64,000 nt of DNA from the NCBI RefSeq assembly GCF_009792295.1, contig NZ_CP039934.1, positions 1,694,501 through 1,758,500 on the forward strand, in the 5' to 3' direction. Every line of letters starts with the position of its first letter. Positions within the stretch are counted from its first letter, which is position 1. The translations under genes and the position numbers were made by a program. The stretch is from Myroides fluvii. GTDB taxonomy: Bacteria; Bacteroidota; Bacteroidia; Flavobacteriales; Flavobacteriaceae. Below, in pieces: positions 37,593-47,173 of the stretch. A model generated the notes under the pieces. That model was not told the DNA's origin. It saw nothing but the letters and a program-made list of their open reading frames with translations, and ran no database searches.

Positions 37593-37600
37593 TATATTTG
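37593..37600 (+). promoter_or_regulatory. -7 promoter box for lepA
   Basis: TATATTTG matches the consensus exactly and lies 114 bases upstream of the lepA start, giving a leader of about 107 bases. The rest of the 325-base gap 37390-37714 shows no gene. The leader can form small hairpins (for example AAGTC/GACTT before T6 at 37669-37694). Confidence 0.5.
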
Positions 37601-37714
37601 CAAAATATAGGTGTATTGTTTGTAATTGAAATAAAACGAAAGCCTTACAACTTAGATCACGGGGATAAGAAGTCCTATTTCTTCTGACTTTTTTACTTTA
37701 TTGATCTTATAATA

Positions 37715-39526
37715 ATGGATATAACCAAGATGAAGAACATTAGAAACTTTTGTATTATTGCTCACATTGACCATGGTAAGAGTACGTTAGCAGATCGTTT
37801 GTTAGATGCTACACAAACGGTAACTGCACGTGAGCAACAAAATCAGCTTTTGGACAGTATGGATTTGGAGCGTGAAAGAGGGATTACAATTAAATCTCAT
37901 GCTATTCAAATGGAGTACGAATACAAAGGCGAAAAATATATATTAAACTTAATTGACACACCGGGACACGTAGATTTCTCTTACGAAGTTTCTAGATCTA
38001 TTGCGGCTTGTGAAGGTGCGTTGTTGATTGTAGATGCTGCTCAAAGTATTCAAGCACAAACGATTTCAAACCTTTATTTAGCGTTAGAGAATGATTTAAC
38101 GATTATTCCCGTTTTAAATAAAATTGACCTTCCAAGTGCAAACCCTGAAGAAGTAAGCGACGATATTGTAGATCTATTAGGTTGTGATTACGAAGAAATT
38201 ATTCCTGCTTCTGGTAAAACAGGATTGGGAGTTGAAGAAATATTAGCAGCAATTATCGAAAGAGTTCCTGCACCTAAAGGCAATGTTGAAGAGCCTTTAC
38301 AAGCGCTTATTTTTGACTCGGTATACAACCCATTTAGAGGGATTGAAGTAATTTTCCGTGTTATCAACGGAAAGATTACAAAGGGTCAGAAAATTAAGTT
38401 TATGGCTACAGGTAAAGAGTACTTTGCTGACGAAATTGGTACATTGAAATTAAATCAAGTACCCAAACAAGAAATCTCAAGTGGGGATGTTGGTTATTTA
38501 ATCTCTGGAATTAAAGAAGCGAAAGAAGTAAAAGTAGGGGATACCCTTACTGATGCAAAGGTGCCGACACAAAACATGATTGAAGGATTCGAAAACGTAA
38601 AACCAATGGTATTTGCGGGTATTTACCCGGTTGATACCGAAGATTACGAAGAATTGCGTAACTCTATGGAGAAATTGCAATTGAACGATGCTTCTTTGGT
38701 TTTTGCTGCGGAGAGTTCAGCTGCTTTAGGATTCGGTTTCCGTTGTGGATTCTTGGGAATGTTACACATGGAGATTATCCAAGAGCGCTTAGAGCGCGAG
38801 TTTAATATGACGGTAATCACAACGGTTCCCAACGTATCTTACTTGGCGTATACGAAGAAAGAACCTGAGACACCAATCGTGGTAAATAACCCTTCTGACT
38901 TACCAGAACCTTCAAAATTAGAACGCGTAGAAGAACCGTATATCAAAGCAACTATCATTACAAAAGCGGACTTTGTTGGTCCTGTAATGAGTTTGTGTAT
39001 TGAGAAACGTGGAATTATCACGAACCAAACGTATTTAACAGAAGATCGTGTAGAGTTGATGTTTGATATGCCTTTGGCAGAAATTGTATTCGATTTTTAC
39101 GATCGATTAAAAACAGTTTCTAAAGGATATGCTTCGTTTGACTACTCGCCAATTGGAATGCGTACGTCAAACTTAGTAAAAGTAGACGTGATGTTGAATG
39201 CAAACGTAGTGGATGCATTATCCGCTTTGATGCACGCAGACAACGCCTATCATATTGGGAAGAAGATGTGTGAGAAATTGAAAGAATTGATCCCACGTCA
39301 ACAATTTGATATTCCAATTCAGGCTGCAATTGGGGTAAAAGTAATTGCTCGTGAAACAGTAAAAGCTTTGCGTAAAGACGTTACAGCAAAATGTTACGGA
39401 GGGGATATTTCTCGTAAACGTAAATTACTAGAAAAACAAAAAGCAGGAAAGAAACGCATGCGTCAAGTAGGAAACGTAGAGATTCCTCAAGAAGCGTTTA
39501 TGGCTGTATTGAAATTAAATGATTAA
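37715..39526 (+). CDS. lepA: Elongation factor 4 (LepA)
   Basis: A 603-residue translational GTPase, the normal length for LepA. G1 is AHIDHGKST near residue 18, the switch I region contains [10 protein letters not shown]3 is DTPGHVDF, and G4 is NKID. The EF-G-like domains follow and the LepA-specific C-terminal domain includes [20 protein letters not shown]. It acts on stalled or back-translocating ribosomes. The start [21 protein letters not shown] could instead be the internal ATG six codons on (37730). Monocistronic with a clear terminator. Confidence 0.97.
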   Translation: MDITKMKNIRNFCIIAHIDHGKSTLADRLLDATQTVTAREQQNQLLDSMDLERERGITIKSHAIQMEYEYKGEKYILNLIDTPGHVDFSYEVSRSIAACEGALLIVDAAQSIQAQTISNLYLALENDLTIIPVLNKIDLPSANPEEVSDDIVDLLGCDYEEIIPASGKTGLGVEEILAAIIERVPAPKGNVEEPLQALIFDSVYNPFRGIEVIFRVINGKITKGQKIKFMATGKEYFADEIGTLKLNQVPKQEISSGDVGYLISGIKEAKEVKVGDTLTDAKVPTQNMIEGFENVKPMVFAGIYPVDTEDYEELRNSMEKLQLNDASLVFAAESSAALGFGFRCGFLGMLHMEIIQERLEREFNMTVITTVPNVSYLAYTKKEPETPIVVNNPSDLPEPSKLERVEEPYIKATIITKADFVGPVMSLCIEKRGIITNQTYLTEDRVELMFDMPLAEIVFDFYDRLKTVSKGYASFDYSPIGMRTSNLVKVDVMLNANVVDALSALMHADNAYHIGKKMCEKLKELIPRQQFDIPIQAAIGVKVIARETVKALRKDVTAKCYGGDISRKRKLLEKQKAGKKRMRQVGNVEIPQEAFMAVLKLND

Positions 39527-39545
39527 GACGAATTACTCGTGATAT

Positions 39546-39582
39546 AAAGAGACTATCTCAATTTGGGATAGTCTTTTTTTTG
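39546..39582 (+). terminator. Terminator after lepA
   Basis: AGACTATC (39550-39557) pairs with GATAGTCT (39567-39574), extended inward by two pairs and followed by a T-run. Confidence 0.88.
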
Positions 39583-39599
39583 TCAAAAAATAAATAAAA

Positions 39600-40418
39600 A
39601 TGAAAAAAGGAATTCTATTTGTAGCACTGTTAGCACTGTGGGCATGTAAAGAAACACCAACAGCCGAACCGCTGGCTCAACCTGAAGAAGTAGAGCGCGT
39701 AGCCTTAGACGAGGTTGCCTTGCCCAATACAATTTCCAATGTAGTTCTTCCAAGAGAAGAGAAAATTGACCTGGAAGTACTTTTGCCGATGTTTTACGAT
39801 AAAGATTTTTACGGAGACGAAGTCAGCAGAATCAATGCAAATTGGCTGGCTTTATTTGAATCAGAAGGGCAGTTTCACGTGCGCAAAGCCAGATACGAGT
39901 TACAGGTAGAAATGAACGAATGTACGGAATCTGAAGTGATCGGAGCTATTTCAACAGAAGAGGAAGACCCGATACTCTTTTTTAGCGGAACAAAAGGCAT
40001 CCTAAAAGGCAAAAAGGAAGCGCTGACAATAAAACAGCAACCCCTTTGGCCAGAAGCACCGCAAGAATATGTTTTTAAGGGCAACACGTATGGTTTAAGA
40101 GCGGAAGGAAAACAATTGGACTCTTATCTCTATACAGATGATTCGGAGCAGGAAAAGACGTTTAAATTGTTTGAAAATTATAAATTGTATTTGCGTATCG
40201 ATGGAGGGGGTGAACAATTGATTTTAGATATCCCGCAGTTCAATGATACGTTTGTAAAATTATTGTTCGTAGGAGATATAGATAACGATGGAAAATTAGA
40301 TTTTATTTTTGATACATCAGCAGATTACGAACAAAAGAGAGTGGAAATCTACTTGTCTAAAGGAGCAAAACACAACTTGTACTTAGCAGGAGCAACAACA
40401 GTAGATTTTGCTTGTTAA
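39600..40418 (+). CDS. Hypothetical lipoprotein with C-terminal FG-GAP-like calcium motif
   Basis: A 272-residue exported lipoprotein (MKKGILFVALLALWAC, lipidation at C16) followed by a low-complexity acidic linker (AEPLAQPEEVERVALDE). The body is not recognised. Near the C-terminus VGDIDNDGKLDFIFDTS carries a DxDxDG calcium-binding loop as found in FG-GAP/VCBS repeats. The start codon is 18 bases after the lepA terminator. Short intergenic spaces and its own terminator indicate a single-gene unit. Confidence 0.65.
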   Translation: MKKGILFVALLALWACKETPTAEPLAQPEEVERVALDEVALPNTISNVVLPREEKIDLEVLLPMFYDKDFYGDEVSRINANWLALFESEGQFHVRKARYELQVEMNECTESEVIGAISTEEEDPILFFSGTKGILKGKKEALTIKQQPLWPEAPQEYVFKGNTYGLRAEGKQLDSYLYTDDSEQEKTFKLFENYKLYLRIDGGGEQLILDIPQFNDTFVKLLFVGDIDNDGKLDFIFDTSADYEQKRVEIYLSKGAKHNLYLAGATTVDFAC

Positions 40419-40435
40419 GCGATTAAATAGAAATG

Positions 40436-40466
40436 AAAAAACCTCTTGCAGCGCAAGAGGTTTTTT
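40436..40466. terminator. Bidirectional terminator between the lipoprotein and M16 peptidase genes
   Basis: CCTCTTGC (40442-40449) pairs with GCAAGAGG (40453-40460) across a three-base loop, with A6 before and T7 after, at a convergent junction. Confidence 0.9.
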
Positions 40467-40474
40467 TATGCTTG

Positions 40475-43210
40475 TTATTTTTTAGTAAAATCACCTACGT
40501 AAATGGTAGTGAATTTAGAAGGTTGCAAGTATTTTTTAATTGCAGCATTCACTTGTTTTACGGTTAGTTTCTCAATATCAGCATTTAATTTGTCAAAATC
40601 ACTGAATGGAATGTCGAATGTCAAGTATAAATTGGACAAGGATAGCAAGTAGTTATCATTACCAAGGGCTGTTTGTCTACTGCTCTTCCAACTTACTTTG
40701 TTTGCTTTTAGCTCTTCCTCTGTAATTCCGTTGGCAACAAGTTTGGCAAATTCTTCGTTGATTGCTGTTTCGACTTCTCCTTGCTTTGTTGGATTTAAGA
40801 AAGCATAAATCATCCAGCTCGACGTGTTGGTATTTGGATTACTAGGAACTGTTAACGATGTACCTGCCCCATAGCTAATCCCCTCTTTTTCACGTAAGCG
40901 CTGTGGGATACGAGCGGTCATAAATCCACCACCCATTACTTCATTTGCAAACGTTAAGGCAGGAAAGTCTGGATTTGATTTATTCATCTCAAAGTTTAAT
41001 TGACCAACAGCGGCTGCGTTTTCTTTATCTGGAGTTTGAATAATTTCTTTTCCTTGTTTCGTTGCAAACGGCTTTGGATAAGCTCTTTCAAATGTTGCTT
41101 GGTTGTTCCAATTTCCTAAAACGCCCTCAAGCAATGCTTTAACTTCCTCTTGGTTTTGCATACCTAATACGGTAGCAACTCCGTTATTTGCGCCAAAGAA
41201 TTTCGCATAAAAGGCCTTGATTTGTTCAATGCTTACAGCCTTAGATCCGTCAATGTCCTCTTGTGCTGAAGATGAATAGTAAATACTTCCCTTTTCTTCA
41301 TTAGACGTCAACTGTGATATTCTGTTGAAAGCAACCGTTTGAGGATCATTTAAAGTACTCTCTAAATACGTGGTGTGTTCTAATTTTAATTTAGTCAATT
41401 CACTTTCAGGAAATACAGGATTCTTCAACACATCGTTTAAAATATCCATTGTTTCTTTAATGGTATTTCGATAAGAAGAAACTGAAATTAAGATGTGTTG
41501 GCTTGAGAAACGAATACTAACACTTGATTTTAATTGATCCAATTGATCTTGGATTGCTTGTTTTGATCTTGTTGTTGTACCTGTGGTCAGTAAATCGGCA
41601 GTAAAACTTCCAATGTATTGTTTGTGGAGTAAATCTTTTTGGTTTCCAACTGGAATTTGCACGAAAATATTTACTTTTTCTCCTTTTAGATCTTTGTCTA
41701 TAATACCGTATTTCATGCCATTAGCCAACTGACCTGACGTGTAATTTTGCTCTAAATTGGCAATCGTGGGAGCAAAATCTCTAATATCATGAGAGGTCTC
41801 TTTTCCTTTGTAATCCTTCACTAAATTCGCAATATCTGTATTTAAGAATTCGGTTGGTTTTACGCGAACCTCCTCTTTTGTAGGAATGAATAACCCGACA
41901 GTGCGGTTGTTGTCTTTGAAGTATTTCTTGGCTACGCGTTTGATATCTTCTAACGTTAAGTTTTCAATATTATCACGGTGCAAGAAAGCCAAGCGATAAT
42001 CACCAGAACCGATGATTTCCGTTAAGTTAATTGCCGTTCCAATCGTATTGTTTTGCAGGGATTCGATATCCTTAAGCAGGCTTGTCTTTGCGCGGTCTAA
42101 ATCAGCTTGTGTATACGCAATATCTCCAATTTTGGCTACTTCAGCTTTAATGTCTGCTAAAGTTTTTAGTTGGTCTTTATCATTGGGAACATCAAAATTG
42201 AACAACATAAAACTAGCATCTCGTACAGTTGGACTATACGCCCATAAAGAAGATACCTTTTGTGTTTCAACTAAGGCCTGGTGTAAATACCCCGATGGAT
42301 CATTGTTTAAAATGTGCTCTAAAGCTTCTAAAGCCGCAAAATCCTTATCTGCATAAGAGGCAGTGTGATACAGCATTTGGATGTGTTTACTGTCTCCATT
42401 TCGTTTTACTTCAATGTATTTTTCACCATCTTGAGCGGGCTCAACCGTTAAGATTTCATCCAATACACGGGTTGGCTTAGGAATAACCGAGAAATGCTGT
42501 TCGATATATTCGATGGCTTTTTTCTCGTCAAATTTTCCAGCTACAACTAACACCGCATTATCAGGTTGGTAATATTTCTCGTAAAAACGTCTCAGTTGAG
42601 GTGTTTTTACGCGTTCAATGTCTTCTTTAGATCCAATAGTGCTCAAACCATAGTTATGCCATAAGTAGGCGGTATTGGTTGTTCGCTCCATTAATACACC
42701 TGTTGGATCGTTTTCTCCAATCTCAAACTCGTTGCGCACTACAGAAAATTCTTTGTCTAAGTCTTCTTGTAAAATGGTCGCGTTAATCATACGATCCGCT
42801 TCCATTTCCAAAGCCCAAGTTAAGTTTTCATCTGTAGAAGGAAATACTTCGTAGTAATTCGTTCTATCGTAATAGGTAGTGCCATTAGCTGCCCCTCCCT
42901 TATCCGAGAGCATTTTCTTGATATCCCCTAAGTTTTTCGTGCTTTTGAAAAGCATATGCTCGAGTAAGTGAGCCATTCCTTTTTCTCCAAACCCTTCGTG
43001 TTTAGAACCTACTTTGTAGACAATGTTTACCACTAAGTTGTTTTGAGAAGCATCTGGAAGTAATAAAACCTGAAGCCCATTGCTTAGTTTGTATTCTTTA
43101 ATGTCTTCGACTTGCGTGACAAAAGTAGCTTTGCTTCTTTGTTGTGCGACAGTGAAATTGGTAAAACCAATAGCACTCGCCAGTACAAGGGTGTAAAAAA
43201 TTCTTTTCAT
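40475..43210 (-). CDS. M16-family zinc metallopeptidase (two-domain, secreted)
   Basis: A 911-residue exported peptidase with a signal peptide ending near VAQQ. The inverted zinc motif HLLEH is near residue 85 in GMAHLLEHMLFKS, and the downstream glutamate ligand lies in FSVVRNEFEIGEN. The second, inactive half carries the usual GGFMTARIPQRLREKEGISYGAG substrate-arm motif. Full-length two-repeat organisation fits pitrilysin-like peptidases of the Bacteroidota periplasm, which degrade oligopeptides. Single gene on the minus strand. Confidence 0.95.
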   Translation of the reverse strand: MKRIFYTLVLASAIGFTNFTVAQQRSKATFVTQVEDIKEYKLSNGLQVLLLPDASQNNLVVNIVYKVGSKHEGFGEKGMAHLLEHMLFKSTKNLGDIKKMLSDKGGAANGTTYYDRTNYYEVFPSTDENLTWALEMEADRMINATILQEDLDKEFSVVRNEFEIGENDPTGVLMERTTNTAYLWHNYGLSTIGSKEDIERVKTPQLRRFYEKYYQPDNAVLVVAGKFDEKKAIEYIEQHFSVIPKPTRVLDEILTVEPAQDGEKYIEVKRNGDSKHIQMLYHTASYADKDFAALEALEHILNNDPSGYLHQALVETQKVSSLWAYSPTVRDASFMLFNFDVPNDKDQLKTLADIKAEVAKIGDIAYTQADLDRAKTSLLKDIESLQNNTIGTAINLTEIIGSGDYRLAFLHRDNIENLTLEDIKRVAKKYFKDNNRTVGLFIPTKEEVRVKPTEFLNTDIANLVKDYKGKETSHDIRDFAPTIANLEQNYTSGQLANGMKYGIIDKDLKGEKVNIFVQIPVGNQKDLLHKQYIGSFTADLLTTGTTTRSKQAIQDQLDQLKSSVSIRFSSQHILISVSSYRNTIKETMDILNDVLKNPVFPESELTKLKLEHTTYLESTLNDPQTVAFNRISQLTSNEEKGSIYYSSSAQEDIDGSKAVSIEQIKAFYAKFFGANNGVATVLGMQNQEEVKALLEGVLGNWNNQATFERAYPKPFATKQGKEIIQTPDKENAAAVGQLNFEMNKSNPDFPALTFANEVMGGGFMTARIPQRLREKEGISYGAGTSLTVPSNPNTNTSSWMIYAFLNPTKQGEVETAINEEFAKLVANGITEEELKANKVSWKSSRQTALGNDNYLLSLSNLYLTFDIPFSDFDKLNADIEKLTVKQVNAAIKKYLQPSKFTTIYVGDFTKK

Positions 43211-43346
43211 TTAAATTGTTTTATGCTAATTGGTTGGAAATAACTCAAATTCAGTAACAATAAGAGCTTATGGTAGATAAGTCGCCAATTTTTCCTCTTG
43301 TTACTGATTAACATAAATTTAGGTTTTGATTGAATCTGGTTAGCAT

Positions 43347-43386
43347 AAAAAAATCCAGCACTTAGCTGAGGCCAAGTGCTGGATTT
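43347..43386 (-). terminator. Terminator of the persulfide/thioredoxin operon
   Basis: A 13-bp perfect stem (43351-43363 with 43374-43386, core TCCAGCACTT) lies just past the thioredoxin gene. On the minus strand a T-run (43347-43353) follows it. Confidence 0.88.
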
Positions 43387-43416
43387 ATTTTTTAGTTATA
43401 TTTTTTTTTTTCTAGG

Positions 43417-43734
43417 TTAATACTTGTCTTTAAACCCATTAAAGTGATACAATAAAGTTTGTTTATCTGTATAACCCGATTGTTTCCACAAGAGTTTTCC
43501 TTCTCTAAACAACAGTAAGGTAGGAACACCTCTCATGTTGTATTGGGTACTGTATTGTGCTGTTAGCGCTTGATTTTTATCAACGTCAATTTTGATGATG
43601 GTAATGTCATCCTTCAAAATTGCCTTTACTTCTTCCAAAACAGGGGCTTGCATCTGACAAGGTCCACACCATGTAGCGAAAAAGTCGACCAATACAAATT
43701 GATCTGATTGAATTAACGCTTCAAATTTTGTCAT
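43417..43734 (-). CDS. Thioredoxin
   Basis: A 105-residue thioredoxin with active site FFATWCGPCQMQAP and the cis-proline in RGVPTLLLF. Six bases separate it from the upstream metallo-beta-lactamase-rhodanese gene, so they form one operon. In this setting it probably reduces protein or low-molecular-weight persulfides, or reduces the rhodanese. Standard length. Confidence 0.95.
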   Translation of the reverse strand: MTKFEALIQSDQFVLVDFFATWCGPCQMQAPVLEEVKAILKDDITIIKIDVDKNQALTAQYSTQYNMRGVPTLLLFREGKLLWKQSGYTDKQTLLYHFNGFKDKY

Positions 43735-43739
43735 GATTC

Positions 43740-45167
43740 TTATTTTAAATTAGAGGAACAAGTAGAGGTACAGCTATTATCTTCTAAGGCAATTCCCGTA
43801 TTTTTAATCGCGCCAAATCCACCAATTACATCAATCATGTTGTGGTATCCTCTTGCTTTCAAGATAGAGGTAGCAATCAATGAACGATATCCACCTGCAC
43901 AGTGAATATAGAAATTTCCTGTTAAAGGGAATTCAGCCAAGTGATCATTCAAGAAATCCAAAGGCGTGTGGTTTAGATTTTTGTATTGAATGTGTGAAGC
44001 ATCGTATTCTCCTGGTTTTCTCACGTCAAAAATGGCGATATCTCCTGCGTTCATTGCAGTTTCTAATTCACTTGCCGTTACTTGTTGTACGGTGTCATAT
44101 TCTTTTCCAGCGCTTTTCCAAGCGGTGAAACCACCCGCTAAATAACCGAGGGAGTTGTCATAACCTACTCTGGATAGGCGGATGATACACTCTTGTTCAC
44201 GACCTTCAGGGGCGATAATTAAAATCGCTTGTTTGATATCGGTGATTAAGGCACCTACCCAGGGAGCAAATTGCCCATCTAATCCAATAAAAATAGATCC
44301 AGGGATATGTCCAGCTGCAAAATCTGCTGCTGATCGAACATCGAGAAGCAAAGCACCAGATTCTTCCGCTAAAACCTCAAAATCATTCGGAGTTAACGCT
44401 TGATTGTTTTGAATGATGTGCTCCACATTTTCGTATCCTTCTTTATTTAATTTTACATTTAAAGGGAAATACGCAGGAGGAGGTAATAAACCATCCGTTA
44501 CTTCTTTTACAAACTCTGCTTCTGTCATATCTGCGCGTAAAGCGTAGTTGTTTTGCTTTTGGTCTCCTAAGGTTCCTACTGTTTCCTTGCTTAAGTTTTT
44601 ACCACAAGCCGATCCTGCTCCATGTGCTGGATAAACAATTAAATCATCCGCCAACGGCATGATTTTATCGCGTAAACTGTGGTATAAAGTTGCTGCTAAT
44701 TGCTCTTGCGTTAAGCTAGCTGCCTTTTGGGCCAAATCAGGACGACCTACGTCTCCTAAGAATAGGGTGTCGCCAGTGAAAATAGCGTGATCTTTGCCGT
44801 TTTCATCCTTTAACAAGTAGGTTGTACTTTCCATAGTGTGTCCAGGTGTATGCAAGGCAGTAATGGTAATGTCTCCCAATTGAAATACCTCGCCATCCTG
44901 TGCAATATGCGCCTGGAATGTCGGATTTGCATTCGGACCATATACAATTGGAGCGCCTGTTTTTTCTGCTAAGGTAACGTGTCCACTAACGAAATCTGCG
45001 TGAAAGTGCGTTTCGAAAATGTATGTAATGGTCGCCTGATCTTTCGTTGCTTTGTCTACATATTGTTGTACTTCGCGTAAAGGGTCAATAATAGCAACTT
45101 CGCCATTACTTTCTATATAGTAAGCACCTTGTGCTAAACATCCAGTATAAATTTGTTCTATCTTCAT
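43740..45167 (-). CDS. Persulfide dioxygenase-rhodanese fusion (CstB/BlhA-like)
   Basis: A 475-residue three-domain protein. The metallo-beta-lactamase fold (about 1-230) has THFHADFVSGH, HTPGHT, FTGDTLFLGDVGRPDL and YPAHGAG, as in ETHE1-type persulfide dioxygenases. Two rhodanese domains follow. The first (about 265-355) has LLDVRSAADFAAGHIPG but no catalytic cysteine (APEGREQE). The second (about 365-455) keeps it in FYIHCAGGYRS. An extra cysteine-rich tail CTSTCSSNLK ends the protein. It would oxidise glutathione or coenzyme persulfide and transfer sulfane sulfur. A Crp/Fnr-type palindrome lies upstream. Confidence 0.92.
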   Translation of the reverse strand: MKIEQIYTGCLAQGAYYIESNGEVAIIDPLREVQQYVDKATKDQATITYIFETHFHADFVSGHVTLAEKTGAPIVYGPNANPTFQAHIAQDGEVFQLGDITITALHTPGHTMESTTYLLKDENGKDHAIFTGDTLFLGDVGRPDLAQKAASLTQEQLAATLYHSLRDKIMPLADDLIVYPAHGAGSACGKNLSKETVGTLGDQKQNNYALRADMTEAEFVKEVTDGLLPPPAYFPLNVKLNKEGYENVEHIIQNNQALTPNDFEVLAEESGALLLDVRSAADFAAGHIPGSIFIGLDGQFAPWVGALITDIKQAILIIAPEGREQECIIRLSRVGYDNSLGYLAGGFTAWKSAGKEYDTVQQVTASELETAMNAGDIAIFDVRKPGEYDASHIQYKNLNHTPLDFLNDHLAEFPLTGNFYIHCAGGYRSLIATSILKARGYHNMIDVIGGFGAIKNTGIALEDNSCTSTCSSNLK

Positions 45168-45195
45168 AAGTCGTGTTTATTTTTAAATGATATAG

Positions 45196-45240
45196 TAAAA
45201 GTAAGAAGATGTTTTGAATTGCGCTGTAACCTAAGTTACA
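45196..45240 (-). promoter_or_regulatory. Crp/Fnr-type operator plus promoter for the persulfide operon
   Basis: TGTAAC-N4-GTTACA at 45225-45240 is a perfect palindrome of Crp/Fnr type. On the minus strand the -7 box TACTTTTA lies at 45203-45196, 29 bases before the ATG. The operator centre is 36.5 bases upstream of the last base of that box, which would place it near -42 of the start of transcription, the class II activator position. The Crp-like regulator encoded at 46025-46666 is the likely ligand. Confidence 0.6.
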
Positions 45241-45242
45241 AA

Positions 45243-46028
45243 CTAGAAAAACACTTCTTTGCTAAATATGTACAGGGCCATCAGGAAGACAAAATAGCCG
45301 AATCCTTTTTTTAAGTTGTTGTCTGGGATATAGCGCGTAAGGAATATCCCTATAAATAAGCCAATAATTGAAATACTACTAAACGTTAATAGTAAGTTCC
45401 AGTCAATCAATGGGTTGTTGATGTCGCCTAAAAAACCGACAAGAGATTGGATAGCAACGATAAACAAAGACGTCCCCACAGCTTCTTTCATGCTACTGTT
45501 GGCAAATAGGACTAGTGCAGGGATAATTAAAAATCCACCACCAGCACCTACGGTTCCTGCCACAATCCCAATCAGAATTCCTTGAAGAATTAATTTACCT
45601 TGTTGCGGTTGTGTAGGGGGAGAAGTGATTGCCTTGGGGCGAATCATTTTCATGGAAGAAGCAAACATCACCAAGGCAAAGAGCACCATAAGGAGAACGT
45701 TCTTCGAAAGAGTCATCGTTCCGAATACAAAAGTGTCCGGAACTAAAGGTAATACAAATGCACGCATCGCATAAACAGCAAGTAAGGATGGAATACCAAA
45801 GAGGAAGGCCTGTTTGTAATTTACTTTGCGGTTTATGGCATTTTGTACTCCCCCTACTAAGGCGGTAGATCCTACAATAAATAGAGAATAAGCGGTTGCT
45901 AAAAAAGGTTCTATTTTTAAAATGTACACCAAAATGGGCACGGTTAAAATGGAGCCTCCACTGCCAATTAAGCCAAGGGAAATGCCCACGAATAGGGCCA
46001 GAGCATAACCGACAATTTCTATGTTCAT
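45243..46028 (-). CDS. TauE/SafE-family (TSUP) sulfur-compound exporter
   Basis: A 261-residue membrane protein with about eight helices in two halves, each with the TSUP glycine motif: LIGSGGSILTVPILVY near residue 20 and VGAGGGFLIIPALVLF near residue 160. TSUP proteins move sulfite, sulfoacetate, thiosulfate or other sulfur organic anions. It overlaps the upstream regulator gene by four bases (ATGA), so they are translationally coupled. The neighbours point to sulfite or thiosulfate export produced by the dioxygenase. Confidence 0.93.
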   Translation of the reverse strand: MNIEIVGYALALFVGISLGLIGSGGSILTVPILVYILKIEPFLATAYSLFIVGSTALVGGVQNAINRKVNYKQAFLFGIPSLLAVYAMRAFVLPLVPDTFVFGTMTLSKNVLLMVLFALVMFASSMKMIRPKAITSPPTQPQQGKLILQGILIGIVAGTVGAGGGFLIIPALVLFANSSMKEAVGTSLFIVAIQSLVGFLGDINNPLIDWNLLLTFSSISIIGLFIGIFLTRYIPDNNLKKGFGYFVFLMALYIFSKEVFF

Positions 46029-46666
46029 GAGTAATTGTTTTTGAGTAATTCGATGTATTTTCTGTTCAAGCGAATAATCCCTTGATTCTCTAACGTCTTT
46101 AAAATACGAGAGATGACCACTCTCGAAGTATTTAATTCATCCGCTAGTTCTTGGTGTGTATTCTGAATGAATTTACTGTTGTAAATTTTAGCTTTATCTT
46201 GTAGCAGTTTGCACAAACGCTCTTCCATATTCATGAAAGCCAAGCTGTCAATAGCCGAAAGCATTTCGTTCATTCTGTTGTTGTAGCTGTTCAAAACAAA
46301 GTTGCGCCAGCTTTTATAGCGAACCAGCCAATCATCCATTTTGCTTACGGGAACTAAGATTACACTGCCATCTTTTTCTGCAATAGAGCGCACTTGACTC
46401 TTGGTTTCTCCCAAACAACAAGTTAAGGTCATCGCGCAAGTGTCTCCTTCTTCAATATAGTACAAGACAATTTCTCCTTCTTTCTGATCTTCGCGGATAA
46501 TTTTGATCGCACCCGATAATAATAAGGGGATTTTTTTGATGTATTCCCCAATTTCCATCAGGCGTTCTCCTTCTGTAAAGTCTTTAATCGTAGAGACTTC
46601 AATGATCTCGTCTAACAATTTTTCTTCAAAAAGACTGTGATATTTCTCTCTAATACTATGTCCCAT
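46025..46666 (-). CDS. Crp/Fnr-family regulator of the sulfur locus
   Basis: A 213-residue regulator: cyclic-nucleotide-binding fold (about 10-125), long dimerisation helix, and C-terminal winged helix (ELADELNTSRVVISRILKTLE). The effector fold holds CAMTLTCCLGETKS, three cysteines at the position where CNMP would bind, which could sense persulfide or redox state. A strong Shine-Dalgarno-like GGAAGGAG precedes the ATG, unusual for the phylum. Located inside the sulfur cluster, it likely controls the operons that carry the paired palindromes. Confidence 0.92.
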   Translation of the reverse strand: MGHSIREKYHSLFEEKLLDEIIEVSTIKDFTEGERLMEIGEYIKKIPLLLSGAIKIIREDQKEGEIVLYYIEEGDTCAMTLTCCLGETKSQVRSIAEKDGSVILVPVSKMDDWLVRYKSWRNFVLNSYNNRMNEMLSAIDSLAFMNMEERLCKLLQDKAKIYNSKFIQNTHQELADELNTSRVVISRILKTLENQGIIRLNRKYIELLKNNYS

Positions 46667-46749
46667 AATAACTCCTTCCGTTGTTTGGATTTAAAGATAG
46701 TATAAATGGTGTAGGTATCAAAAATAGAAGAAGATCTGCGTCTAATTTT

Positions 46750-47163
46750 TTAATGGGGCAGCCATTTTTTTACCAGGCCATAAAACCAAGTGCCCAATAA
46801 AGCGCCTATAATCGCAAGAATAATGGGATAAAAACCCGCACCTAATAAAGCAAACATGGGGCCAGGACAAGCACCGCCCAGCGCCCAACCTAATCCGAAG
46901 AAAATTCCGCCAATTAAATAGCGAGGTACACTCTTTTCTTTAGGGGTAAACACGATGGGATTGCCCGAAAAGTCGTTGCTTTTTTTCCTTTTGATGATTT
47001 GGGTTGCAAGAACCGCTAAGGTGAGTGCTGTTCCCATAATTCCATACATATGAAAACTGTCAAATTGAAACATTTCGTAAATTCTAAACCAAGAAGAAGC
47101 TCCTGATTTAAACATGCCAATACCAAATAAGATACCGACAAATAAATAGGCTATTTTTTTCAT
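46750..47163 (-). CDS. YeeE/YedE-type membrane protein, second half (DUF6691-like)
   Basis: A 137-residue membrane protein with four predicted helices. The motif GGACPGPMFALLGAG near residue 95 matches the cysteine-containing loop of YeeE/TsuA thiosulfate transporters. In many proteobacteria one long chain has both halves; here the halves are separate genes 10 bases apart. It would complex with the 196-aa partner upstream to import thiosulfate or a related anion. Confidence 0.85.
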   Translation of the reverse strand: MKKIAYLFVGILFGIGMFKSGASSWFRIYEMFQFDSFHMYGIMGTALTLAVLATQIIKRKKSNDFSGNPIVFTPKEKSVPRYLIGGIFFGLGWALGGACPGPMFALLGAGFYPIILAIIGALLGTWFYGLVKKWLPH

Positions 47164-47173
47164 TGTTCAGGTA

